Positions 1 to 4,997 of a stretch of 8,174 nt of DNA are shown here, piece by piece. Under the pieces are notes generated by a model. That model searched no databases, had not been told where the DNA came from, and saw only the letters and a list, made by a program, of their open reading frames with translations. A program made the position numbers and the translations under genes. Each line of letters starts with the position of its first letter. Within the stretch, counting starts at the first letter, position 1. Source of the stretch: Nitrospirota bacterium (lineage in GTDB: Bacteria; Nitrospirota_A; Leptospirillia; Leptospirillales; Leptospirillaceae); NCBI GenBank assembly GCA_021838765.1, contig JAKCCY010000113.1:1-8174 (forward strand), written 5' to 3'.

Positions 1-17
1 AGATGCAGGGGGAGGGG

Positions 18-51
18 TGCAGTCAATTCCAATTGAAGAATGAGTCTGAAA
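18..51 (+). repeat. Left terminal inverted repeat of the D,D(35)E insertion sequence
   Basis: The segment reads GCAGTC, then TTCCAATTG, then ATGAGTCTGAAA. It aligns with the minus strand of 1444-1476 with a few mismatches and a one-base gap. The 12-base inner part is identical. Outside it, positions 1-17 are flank too short to interpret. Confidence 0.55.
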
Positions 52-129
52 ATCAGATCCTCCGATGAGGAAAAAGATCAGAATCGTTCCTGGTTAAAAG
101 TCTGGACTGAGTTTTTGGCTTTCTGATCC

Positions 130-1368
130 TCAGGCCCGTTTTTCAGGTCTTTCTGTCCAGGACTGAAAAAGGGAATCCCTGGCGATATTCATCTGTTCTG
201 CCGCTTCATTATCCGTCTTTGACAAGGCGATCTTTTCCAGTTGGGACATGGTCACACCCGGTTTCAGGCAACTCTCCGAACAGGGGAGGGACTTGAACTT
301 TTCAAAAGGTGTTTTCATGTCCTCATATCGATAGCTTTTCTTCTCCTTTCCTTTTGTATCGGTCACGGTTCTGGGGAAGAAACAGGGCCGGTGGAAGTTC
401 ACGTAAGGGTTCAGGTGCTCCCGACAGAAGGTATTGACCTCCTTGGAAAAGACTTGGGGAATATGGGCATATCCCAGATGCTTTCTCACCACGGAAGCAT
501 TCTTGGATTCTGCCAGGGCATTGTCGTTTGAGTGTCGTGGCCGGCTCTTGGTAAGCTCGATCAGAAGCTTCTTCAGGAGCTTGGCGACCTGATAGTTGAT
601 ATATTCCGATCCGTTGTCGGCATGAATGCCCAGAATCACGAAGGGAAAGGCCTCGATCATCTCTTTTAAAACCGGGATCAGGTAGGCTTCGCTGATCTTC
701 TCGCAAGTGGCCACCACCTGGTACTGGGTCACGCAATCGACGGCATTGATGTGATAGACCCCTTTCTGCCCGTCCTGGTCTCCCTGATGCACGCTGTCGA
801 TCCGGAGATACCCGGGAGAGCCTTCCGGACGGGGAGCGCGTCGTTCCCCGATGGGAGCTTTCGTGGACCGGGTCTTCGTCCAGTGCCGGCGTTTTGAGAT
901 GTACTCCTTGCCTCCCCTCAGGTTGTACAGGTGGGAGACGGAAATCCCGGAGAGGACCGCATACTTTTCTTCTCCGTAGATCTTAAAGGCCCGTTCCATC
1001 AGCTTCTTCGTAGCCGGTCCGGAAAGGGTTCCATGCCGTTCATCCATCTCTGCCAGAAGAGCCACATCGCGAGGAGCAAAAACTCTCTTGAATCCCTGCC
1101 TGGGCGACTGGTATCCCAGTGTCACCGTCCCCGTGGCCTGAAACTTCCGGACAAGCCGGGTCACCTGTTGTCGGGAGAGTCCGGTCATCCGTTCGAGATA
1201 CCGAAGAACCACGCCCTTTTCCTTCCGTCCAAGTTTCTCATACCCAAACCGCGTCAGGGTGCGCTGGACAAACGGATACCGTTCGTCCTTGATCACACAG
1301 AACAGGCTCTCTATTCCCTTCAAAAACTCTTCTACTTGCGTCAGCGTTTTGAGCTTCGCGTCGTCCAT
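130..1368 (-). CDS. Integrase-core (rve) D,D(35)E transposase
   Basis: Catalyses DNA cleavage and strand transfer of its own insertion sequence with an RNase H-fold DDE domain. Seen: about 412 residues. An N-terminal helix-turn-helix-like segment (GLSRQQVTRLVRKF, about residues 63-76) is followed by a catalytic core with D191 in LRIDSVHQGD, D251 in GIHADNGSEY and E287 in DNALAESKN. D251 and E287 are separated by exactly 35 residues, the signature spacing. The length suits retrovirus-integrase-like bacterial transposases and the frame is open throughout, so the enzyme is probably functional. Start choice: ATG at 1368 has GGTGATC upstream at a good aligned distance and gives the MDDAKLKTLTQVEEFL opening common in this family. 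ATG codons at 1380 and 1419 are alternatives, and the one at 1419 lies in a repeat copy. I do not assign a named IS family; IS481/IS3-like is my best description. Confidence 0.85.
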   Translation of the reverse strand: MDDAKLKTLTQVEEFLKGIESLFCVIKDERYPFVQRTLTRFGYEKLGRKEKGVVLRYLERMTGLSRQQVTRLVRKFQATGTVTLGYQSPRQGFKRVFAPRDVALLAEMDERHGTLSGPATKKLMERAFKIYGEEKYAVLSGISVSHLYNLRGGKEYISKRRHWTKTRSTKAPIGERRAPRPEGSPGYLRIDSVHQGDQDGQKGVYHINAVDCVTQYQVVATCEKISEAYLIPVLKEMIEAFPFVILGIHADNGSEYINYQVAKLLKKLLIELTKSRPRHSNDNALAESKNASVVRKHLGYAHIPQVFSKEVNTFCREHLNPYVNFHRPCFFPRTVTDTKGKEKKSYRYEDMKTPFEKFKSLPCSESCLKPGVTMSQLEKIALSKTDNEAAEQMNIARDSLFQSWTERPEKRA

Positions 1369-1443
1369 ATTGATCACCATGCCCGAGATTATGAACGATT
1401 CGATCTCTTTCAGACTCATTTCTTACTGGAATCACGAACCCCC

Positions 1444-1476
1444 TTTCAGACTCATACCATATTGGATGAGGCTGCC
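1444..1476 (-). repeat. Right terminal inverted repeat of the D,D(35)E insertion sequence
   Basis: On the minus strand it reads GGCAGCCTCATCCAATATGG followed by TATGAGTCTGAAA. It is the partner of the left repeat at 18-51. The 12-mer ATGAGTCTGAAA recurs once more 36 bases further inward (1408-1419), where it overlaps the most upstream possible start codon of the transposase. Confidence 0.55.
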
Positions 1477-1975
1477 CATCTCCAGAGAATGCCAAAGATG
1501 ATATGATCGACCCATTGGTAGGTTTCCTTCGAGCAGACGTGCCGATGGAACATGGCCCATCCGCGCAGAATGGGGTTGAGTTTTTCGATCACCCATTCCT
1601 GCGTTTTCGCCCGACCCTCTTTCACAATGTCCCGGACCTTGTCCAGAAGCGACTGGACACTTTTCCACGCCGGAGTGACAAGAAGCTTCTTCTCGTACTT
1701 CCGGACGTTTTGGCCAAGGAATTCGAAGCCCTCTGAGATATGCACGACGCGGGTCTTCTCCGGAGAGAGTTCGAGACTCCGTTCCCGCAGAAACGAGATG
1801 ATGGAGGAGGTTTCCGAATGCCATCCTCCCCTCGCGGTTTGGATGCTCTATTGAGAGCCGGTACGTTGTCCCCGAGGCTCCAGACGGCTCCGTTGCCAGA
1901 ACCCGCCCGCTCGGGTAGGCTGATATGTTTGGCGGACTTGTCAAGGGGTCTGATATTGGGCGATTCAAAGTTCAT
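1452..1975 (-). pseudogene. Group II intron reverse transcriptase/maturase, internally deleted and 3'-truncated
   Basis: The intact protein would reverse-transcribe and help splice a group II intron. Seen: the stretch read from about 1802 down to 1478 carries the family's late RT and maturase region: FLRERSLELSPEKT, then GFEFLGQNVRKY, then the maturase pattern LNPILRGWAMFHRH, ending DHIIFGILWRWA. Just after WRWA the sequence turns into the insertion-sequence end and stops at 1452, so the C-terminus is lost. Upstream, this frame meets TAG at 1848-1850. A different frame starting with ATG at 1975 (MNFESPNIRPLDKSAKHISL, then PERAGSGNG and ALNRASKPRGEDGIRK) resembles the N-terminal leader of such proteins and runs into the C-terminal part near 1803-1815. 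I infer that the N-terminal and C-terminal ends were joined out of frame by a deletion of most of the RT domain. The C-terminal identification is firm; the N-terminal part is tentative. Confidence 0.7.
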
Positions 1976-2250
1976 GAAAACCCGGCACGGACCGTGGTTT
2001 CTGGCTGTCTTCTACGTCATGGGAATCACTTCCTTTCAGGCCTTTGGAATCGGGCTCGGAACAGAACACACGGAGCAATGAACGACGGATGGCACTCTGA
2101 TATGCGCGGGTTAACAATCACACCGCATGACAAGTCTTCGTCGTGGAGGTGCCTCTCTCTACTTGCGAGGATCATTCCCCTCTCGGGAACGCCTCATAGC
2201 CTATTCGAGGATCCTCCGACCGGCTCGTGTGTGCTGCTCCCAACCCACTC
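1976..2250 (-). other. Gene-free stretch, possibly 5' RNA scaffold of the group II intron remnant
   Basis: No credible coding frame exists here on either strand. The stretch lies immediately upstream of the putative first codon of the intron-encoded protein, where the intron RNA domains belong. It holds a nested stem: GAGGATC (2167-2173) pairs with GATCCTC (2210-2216), and TTCCC (2175-2179) pairs with GGGAA (2185-2189) over a 5-nt loop. I did not find a domain V motif or a clear GUGYG 5' end, so the assignment rests on position and structure only. The boundary with the next element (IS110) is not visible. Confidence 0.3.
2167..2216. repeat. Nested stem-loop (7-bp outer stem, 5-bp inner hairpin)
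   Basis: The outer arms GAGGATC and GATCCTC are perfect complements. The inner hairpin TTCCC-CTCTC-GGGAA closes a 5-nt loop. It is not followed by a T-run on either strand, so it is not a standard terminator. It fits structured intron RNA or an IS end. Confidence 0.45.
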
Positions 2251-2255
2251 TTAAG

Positions 2256-2271
2256 CCCTGACTGTTCAGGG
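2256..2271. repeat. Hairpin downstream of the IS110 transposase
   Basis: CCCTGA (2256-2261) and TCAGGG (2266-2271) are perfect complements around the 4-nt loop CTGT, with two or three further pairs possible in the flanking A and T bases. It lies about 40 bases past the stop codon of the transposase at 2313. With no proper U-tract it is at most a weak terminator. It may mark the right end of the element or its target. Confidence 0.45.
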
Positions 2272-2312
2272 TTTCGGGAACATGGGGATGGGAGAAGATC
2301 AGTCTGGTCATT

Positions 2313-3467
2313 CTATCCGACCTGGGTGCCCTCCTCTGTGGATGAGATGGGAAGGGCAACGGACCGTCCCATGACGTGGCACCCGATCGACCAGATGAAT
2401 CCCGCGAGTTCCCGGGCCACAGCGGCAACGACCACGGTCTGCTTTTTTCCGGCATGCGACAGATGCCGGTACCGAAAGGACAGGCGTTTCTGGGCCTCCC
2501 AGGCAATGGCACTGATCTCTGCCGGCTGCCCGACATTGCGTTCTTGAATGCGTTTACTCTTTCGGGCAGGAAAGCGGTAGGTCCAGGCCGATTCCACCAA
2601 AACGCGCCGGACGTGTCCGTTCCCGGTTTTCGTGATTGGCCCCCGTTTAGTCGATCCACCGCTCGAGGCCTCGCTGGGAACCAGGCCCAGATAGGCCATG
2701 AACCTGGGGGCCGTATGGAACCGGGAGAGGTCTCCCAGTTCGGCCACGATGGTGAAGGCCGTGACCAGATCCACCCCCCGCATCGTCATGAGCGCCCGAA
2801 CCATGGGAGCCAGGGAGTAGGAATCCAATGACCGGGTGATCTCGGTTTCGATCGAGGCGATTCTTTTCTGACTCTCCTTGATGGCGTCCACGTATTCCTG
2901 GAGAACGACATGGGTCGTGGGCTGGGGAAACGAGAGGTCCGCGACCCAGATCCAGTACTTGATTGTCCACTTGGCTATCTTGGAGGGGCCCGTCTGCCCG
3001 TTCCGGAGAAGAAAGGCCGAAAGGCGTTGCTTCAGGTGGCGCTCCTGTTCCTTGAGATCCTCCCGGAGGCGAGAGAGGTCTCTCATCGACTCCTGCTCCG
3101 TTCCGGGAACCCAGACCGGGGTGAGTTCTCCTGCCCGATGAAGTCGAGCCAGCATCTGGGCATCCCGGCGATCAGTCTTCACCCGGTCTCCCGACTTTTT
3201 GGGGATCAGGGAGGGAGCGATCACATGGCACTCGTATCCCGCGTCAGAGAGCTTGCGGTGCAACACATAGCCGCAGGAGCCCGCCTCGTACACGAACGAC
3301 AGGCGGGCTTCGTCACTGGAAAGATTGCTGGCCAAGGTCAGGATGGCGGCCTCCGTGTTGGGAATGTTGCCATAGAACCGCACCTCTGCGGTTTTGCTGT
3401 CTGCAATGGCAACAGCGATCGAGTTCTTGTGGACGTCTAATCCGATGAATTTGCTATACTGGGTCAT
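2313..3467 (-). CDS. IS110-family transposase (DEDD recombinase)
   Basis: Recombinase that moves its element through RNA-guided strand exchange in the characterised members of the family. Seen: 384 residues, the normal family size. The N-terminal RuvC-like DEDD domain shows D11 in GLDVHK, E61 in VYEAG, and D99 and D102 in KTDRRDAQMLA. A charged, probably coiled-coil linker follows (about 120-210). The C-terminal Transposase_20 domain has MRGVDLVTAFTIVAELGDL (229-247) and LGLVPSEASSGGS (260-272), where S268/S269 is the candidate nucleophile, then KTGNGHVRR. Start: ATG at 3467 has AGGAGG at 3475-3480 with a 7-nt spacer, and the protein begins as usual for the family (MTQYSKFIGLDVHK). An in-frame ATG at 3566 would add 33 residues from the leader and is rejected. 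No frameshift or stop is seen, so the gene looks active. Half of the ribosome binding site lies in a long-range stem (3468-3557). Confidence 0.93.
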   Translation of the reverse strand: MTQYSKFIGLDVHKNSIAVAIADSKTAEVRFYGNIPNTEAAILTLASNLSSDEARLSFVYEAGSCGYVLHRKLSDAGYECHVIAPSLIPKKSGDRVKTDRRDAQMLARLHRAGELTPVWVPGTEQESMRDLSRLREDLKEQERHLKQRLSAFLLRNGQTGPSKIAKWTIKYWIWVADLSFPQPTTHVVLQEYVDAIKESQKRIASIETEITRSLDSYSLAPMVRALMTMRGVDLVTAFTIVAELGDLSRFHTAPRFMAYLGLVPSEASSGGSTKRGPITKTGNGHVRRVLVESAWTYRFPARKSKRIQERNVGQPAEISAIAWEAQKRLSFRYRHLSHAGKKQTVVVAAVARELAGFIWSIGCHVMGRSVALPISSTEEGTQVG

Positions 3468-3557
3468 GGCCTGTCCTCCTGTATTTTGGCTCTGGACTTG
3501 AGTGAGTTTGAGAAAGCTCTCACAGTCTAACCCACGCTGTGCAGCCCAGGACAGGCC
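3468..3557 (-). promoter_or_regulatory. 10-bp inverted repeat that can bury the transposase ribosome binding site
   Basis: On the minus strand GGCCTGTCCT (3557-3548) is perfectly complementary to AGGACAGGCC (3477-3468). The second arm covers the last three bases of the Shine-Dalgarno AGGAGG (3480-3475) and the whole spacer up to the ATG at 3467. A transcript that includes both arms could fold so that ribosomes cannot bind, whereas one starting between them could not. This is a common way insertion sequences silence read-through transcription. Alternatively it is the basal stem of a bridge RNA loop. The pairing is seen; the regulatory effect is inferred. Confidence 0.5.
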
Positions 3558-3599
3558 GCCAAACATATTGTCTACTTTCTAGAGGAAGAAAGGTTCCCT

Positions 3600-3622
3600 A
3601 CGTCACAACCTGGCTGTGACGT
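3600..3622. repeat. Perfect 8-bp stem-loop in the IS110 leader
   Basis: ACGTCACA (3600-3607) and TGTGACGT (3615-3622) flank the 7-nt loop ACCTGGC. It is the strongest local hairpin in the leader and is not followed by a T-run. In the bridge RNA interpretation it would be one of the structural stem-loops. Confidence 0.6.
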
Positions 3623-3659
3623 TGAACAATTTCTGACAGACCTTAGCCTGTCGCACTGT

Positions 3660-4461
3660 CTAGATTCCCCCATCCACCATAATGCTTCCAGAATTCCGGT
3701 AGACAAAGGGAGAGGGAACTGGGGAGGGATTGATGGAGGCCAAGACCATCTGTGCGGCATACTGGCCCGTCTGGACGGCGAACGGTGCAACCTGAGGACT
3801 CACCCCGTCCTTCGTTCGGACCATGTCTCCCAAAACATAGATCTCGGGGTGGCACGGAATCTGCAGACGGTCGTTGACCAAAATCCTTCCCGAGGGGTCT
3901 TTTTCTTCGGGAAGACTGCTGGGCAAAAGAGGTGCCGAAACTCCCGCGGCCCAGACCGATGTCCGAGCAAGAACCGTTTCTCCAGAAGAAAGCGAGATCT
4001 TCATACCGTCATAATCCGTCACGTGCGTGTGAAAGCGAACCGTCCCTCCCAACGATTCCACACGTTTCCTGGCATAACTTCTGAGAGAAGGAGGAAAATC
4101 TGGAAGAAGGCTGTCGCCTCCCTGGAGGATGCAGACAGTGACCTTTCAAAGGTCGATTTCCGGATAACCCCGGGGAACAAGAACGTGAAGCAGCTCCAGA
4201 AGGGCGCAGGCGAACTCGACTCCGGTCAACCCTCCTCCGACTATGGCAAAGGTCAAACAGAACTCTCTCTTTCAGATCAGAACAGGCACTGGCCCGTTCG
4301 AGAGACAGAAGAAGTCCAGATCGAAGATTTTCCGCTTCCGGAATGCCCTTCAGATGCCAGGCATTTTTTGTCAGGTTTTTGCTCCCGGGGAATTTGGTGG
4401 CACTCCCATGAAAGTGAGCTTCTGAAGCACCAAACCCGGAAGGATGCGGACCGAACCTCTA
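3660..4461 (-). pseudogene. ndh: Type II NADH dehydrogenase (FAD/NAD oxidoreductase) remnant
   Basis: Intact NDH-2 passes electrons from NADH to quinone at the inner membrane face without pumping protons. Seen: family sequence running from SGFGASEAHFHG through LKGIPEAENLR and DLKERV, then the NAD-binding motif GGGLTGVE (4215-4238) in another frame, SLLPDFPPSLRSYARKRVESLGG, SVWAAGVSAP, the FAD-proximal HPEIYVLGD and APFAVQTGQYAAQM, ending PFVYRNSGSIM. Lesions: the first 100 or more residues with the FAD GxGxxG fold are missing at about 4459; an extra T in the run at 4255-4257 shifts the frame (V-L-L-T-F is restored if it is removed); TGA replaces a sense codon at 4146-4148 (EIDL*KVTV); and the C-terminal membrane-anchoring end is cut at about 3670, at the edge of the IS110 leader. 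About 260 family residues survive. The family is clear; exact substrate use is not inferable from a wreck. Confidence 0.85.
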
Positions 4462-4869
4462 TTACTTGACGTTGATGTTAACCGAGTCCATGTCCTTTAG
4501 AAGATTGTGATGAGCTGATGCCGCCCGAAGCATGATGATGTGGTGGCCCGGAGGAAGTGTCAATGTAACGGGATTATCGTGGGCCGCTTTCAGGAAGTTT
4601 CCGTCCACAAAAATATGGATGTGGGTGGACCGTCCTTCCTTGTGGTAGGTGTATTCGAGCGAAACATGTCGCCCTACCAGGGCGCCGTTCTTAGGGGAGA
4701 CGATCTTGATCGTTGTCTTAGCCCAAGCGACCCCGCTTGAGAAGAGCATGATTGCTCCGATCACAAGAGCCCCCATTATTCCGGTTGCAGGGCTGGCCGA
4801 GATTTTTTTTAGTTCCAATGGGGGGATGGCATCGAGAACTGGTTGCTCTGTAATAGCATTCTGAATCAT
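4462..4869 (-). CDS. Small exported protein with a predicted Ig-like beta domain
   Basis: Function unknown. Seen: 135 residues. A 29-residue N-terminal tail precedes a hydrophobic helix (about 30-48, GIMGALVIGAIMLF...) ending in SSGVAWA|K, a plausible signal peptidase AxA site, so the product is probably periplasmic or anchored by the uncleaved helix. The remaining 85 or so residues read TIKIVSPKNGALVGRHVSLEYTY..., then STHIHIFVDG, then TLPPGHHIIMLRA and end in a beta strand. This strand-rich layout, with a His-rich HIHIFVDG and a PPGHH turn, resembles small bacterial Ig-like domains (DUF4399/DUF6130-like pattern). Start: ATG at 4869 has AGGAGGAGG at 4878-4886 with an 8-nt spacer, among the strongest sites in the window. 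Its stop TAA is followed at once by TAG and the ndh remnant, so the two were joined by a deletion. No clear sigma70 promoter is seen in the 128 bases upstream. The many histidines could bind metal; that is speculation. Confidence 0.8.
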   Translation of the reverse strand: MIQNAITEQPVLDAIPPLELKKISASPATGIMGALVIGAIMLFSSGVAWAKTTIKIVSPKNGALVGRHVSLEYTYHKEGRSTHIHIFVDGNFLKAAHDNPVTLTLPPGHHIIMLRAASAHHNLLKDMDSVNINVK

Positions 4870-4997
4870 TTGGTGGACCTCCTCCTGGATCTGACCAGAA
4901 AATTGAATAGTTAAAGGATGATATACGAGGACGCACCTCCCCCTTCGAGCTTTTGGGCTCCGGGCTGTCGGTCCAATGATATGAGGATGCGAACCGA
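4870..4997 (-). other. Spacer between dead IS110 and exported-protein gene, with an imperfect direct repeat
   Basis: This would hold the promoter of the exported-protein gene. AT-rich boxes (TATATCAT around 4919-4926 on the minus strand) could serve as a -10, but no matching -35 is convincing. Two 20-nt copies, 4918-4937 (ATGATATACGAGGACGCACC) and 4976-4995 (ATGATATGAGGATGCGAACC), align with small gaps. The second abuts the stop codon of the dead transposase and may belong to its right end. Confidence 0.3.

Larger units (their letters stand above)
18..1476 (-). mobile_element. Insertion sequence with D,D(35)E transposase and imperfect terminal inverted repeats
   Basis: Reading inward, the left end (from 18) and the right end on the minus strand (from 1476) align: both start (T/G)GCAG-C, continue with a TCCAAT-like block (TTCCAAT left, ATCCAAT right) and then share the exact 12-mer ATGAGTCTGAAA (40-51 on plus; 1444-1455 on minus). 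This is an imperfect inverted repeat of about 34 bp around a single transposase gene. The right end lies exactly where the interrupted group II intron protein stops resembling its family (after the WRWA motif), which supports a boundary near 1476. I could not see a convincing target-site duplication, because only 17 bases of left flank are present. The exact outer bases are uncertain by a few nucleotides. Confidence 0.6.
3468..3660 (-). ncRNA. Candidate IS110 bridge RNA (leader of the transposase gene)
   Basis: In characterised IS110-group elements (IS621 and relatives) the non-coding end 5' of the transposase encodes a bridge RNA whose loops pair with donor and target DNA. This leader is in that position, is about 190 nt long and is full of stems. 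In transcript order they are GACAG-CTGTC (3635-3652, 8-nt loop), ACGTCACA-TGTGACGT (3600-3622, a perfect 8-bp stem with 7-nt loop), and a 10-bp long-range stem between 3548-3557 and 3468-3477 that encloses a smaller TGAGA-TCTCA hairpin (3509-3522). The structures are seen; the bridge RNA role is inferred from position and family. Limits, transcription start and guide loops are not determined. Confidence 0.45.
2250..3670 (-). mobile_element. IS110-family element (approximate limits)
   Basis: It consists of an intact DEDD transposase gene, a structured leader of about 200 nt upstream of it and only a short tail downstream. That asymmetry is the layout of the IS110 group. The upstream limit is set by the point where the ndh remnant stops resembling its family (about 3665-3675). 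The downstream limit is set loosely near the hairpin at 2256-2271. IS110 elements lack long terminal repeats and give little or no target duplication, so I could not fix the ends from this sequence alone. Confidence 0.5.

Noticed and set aside
931..1506. Long plus-strand open frame opposite the D,D(35)E transposase
   Set aside because: It is antisense to a clear transposase, with low-complexity composition and no recognisable domain.
1923..1935. 13-nt match ATATGTTTGGCGG shared with the minus strand of 3556-3568
   Set aside because: A 13-mer match in inverted orientation is expected about once by chance in a window this size, and the flanks do not extend.
2910..3440. 176-codon plus-strand open frame across the IS110 transposase
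   Set aside because: Antisense to the DEDD catalytic region; no own start context or domain.
3468..3566. In-frame ATG at 3566 extending the IS110 transposase by 33 residues
   Set aside because: The extension comes from the structured leader, has no family resemblance, and the ATG at 3467 has a perfect AGGAGG and the family-typical N-terminus.
3849..4469. 206-codon plus-strand open frame across the ndh remnant
   Set aside because: The minus strand carries continuous NADH dehydrogenase family sequence with identified lesions; the plus frame is a complementary-strand artefact.
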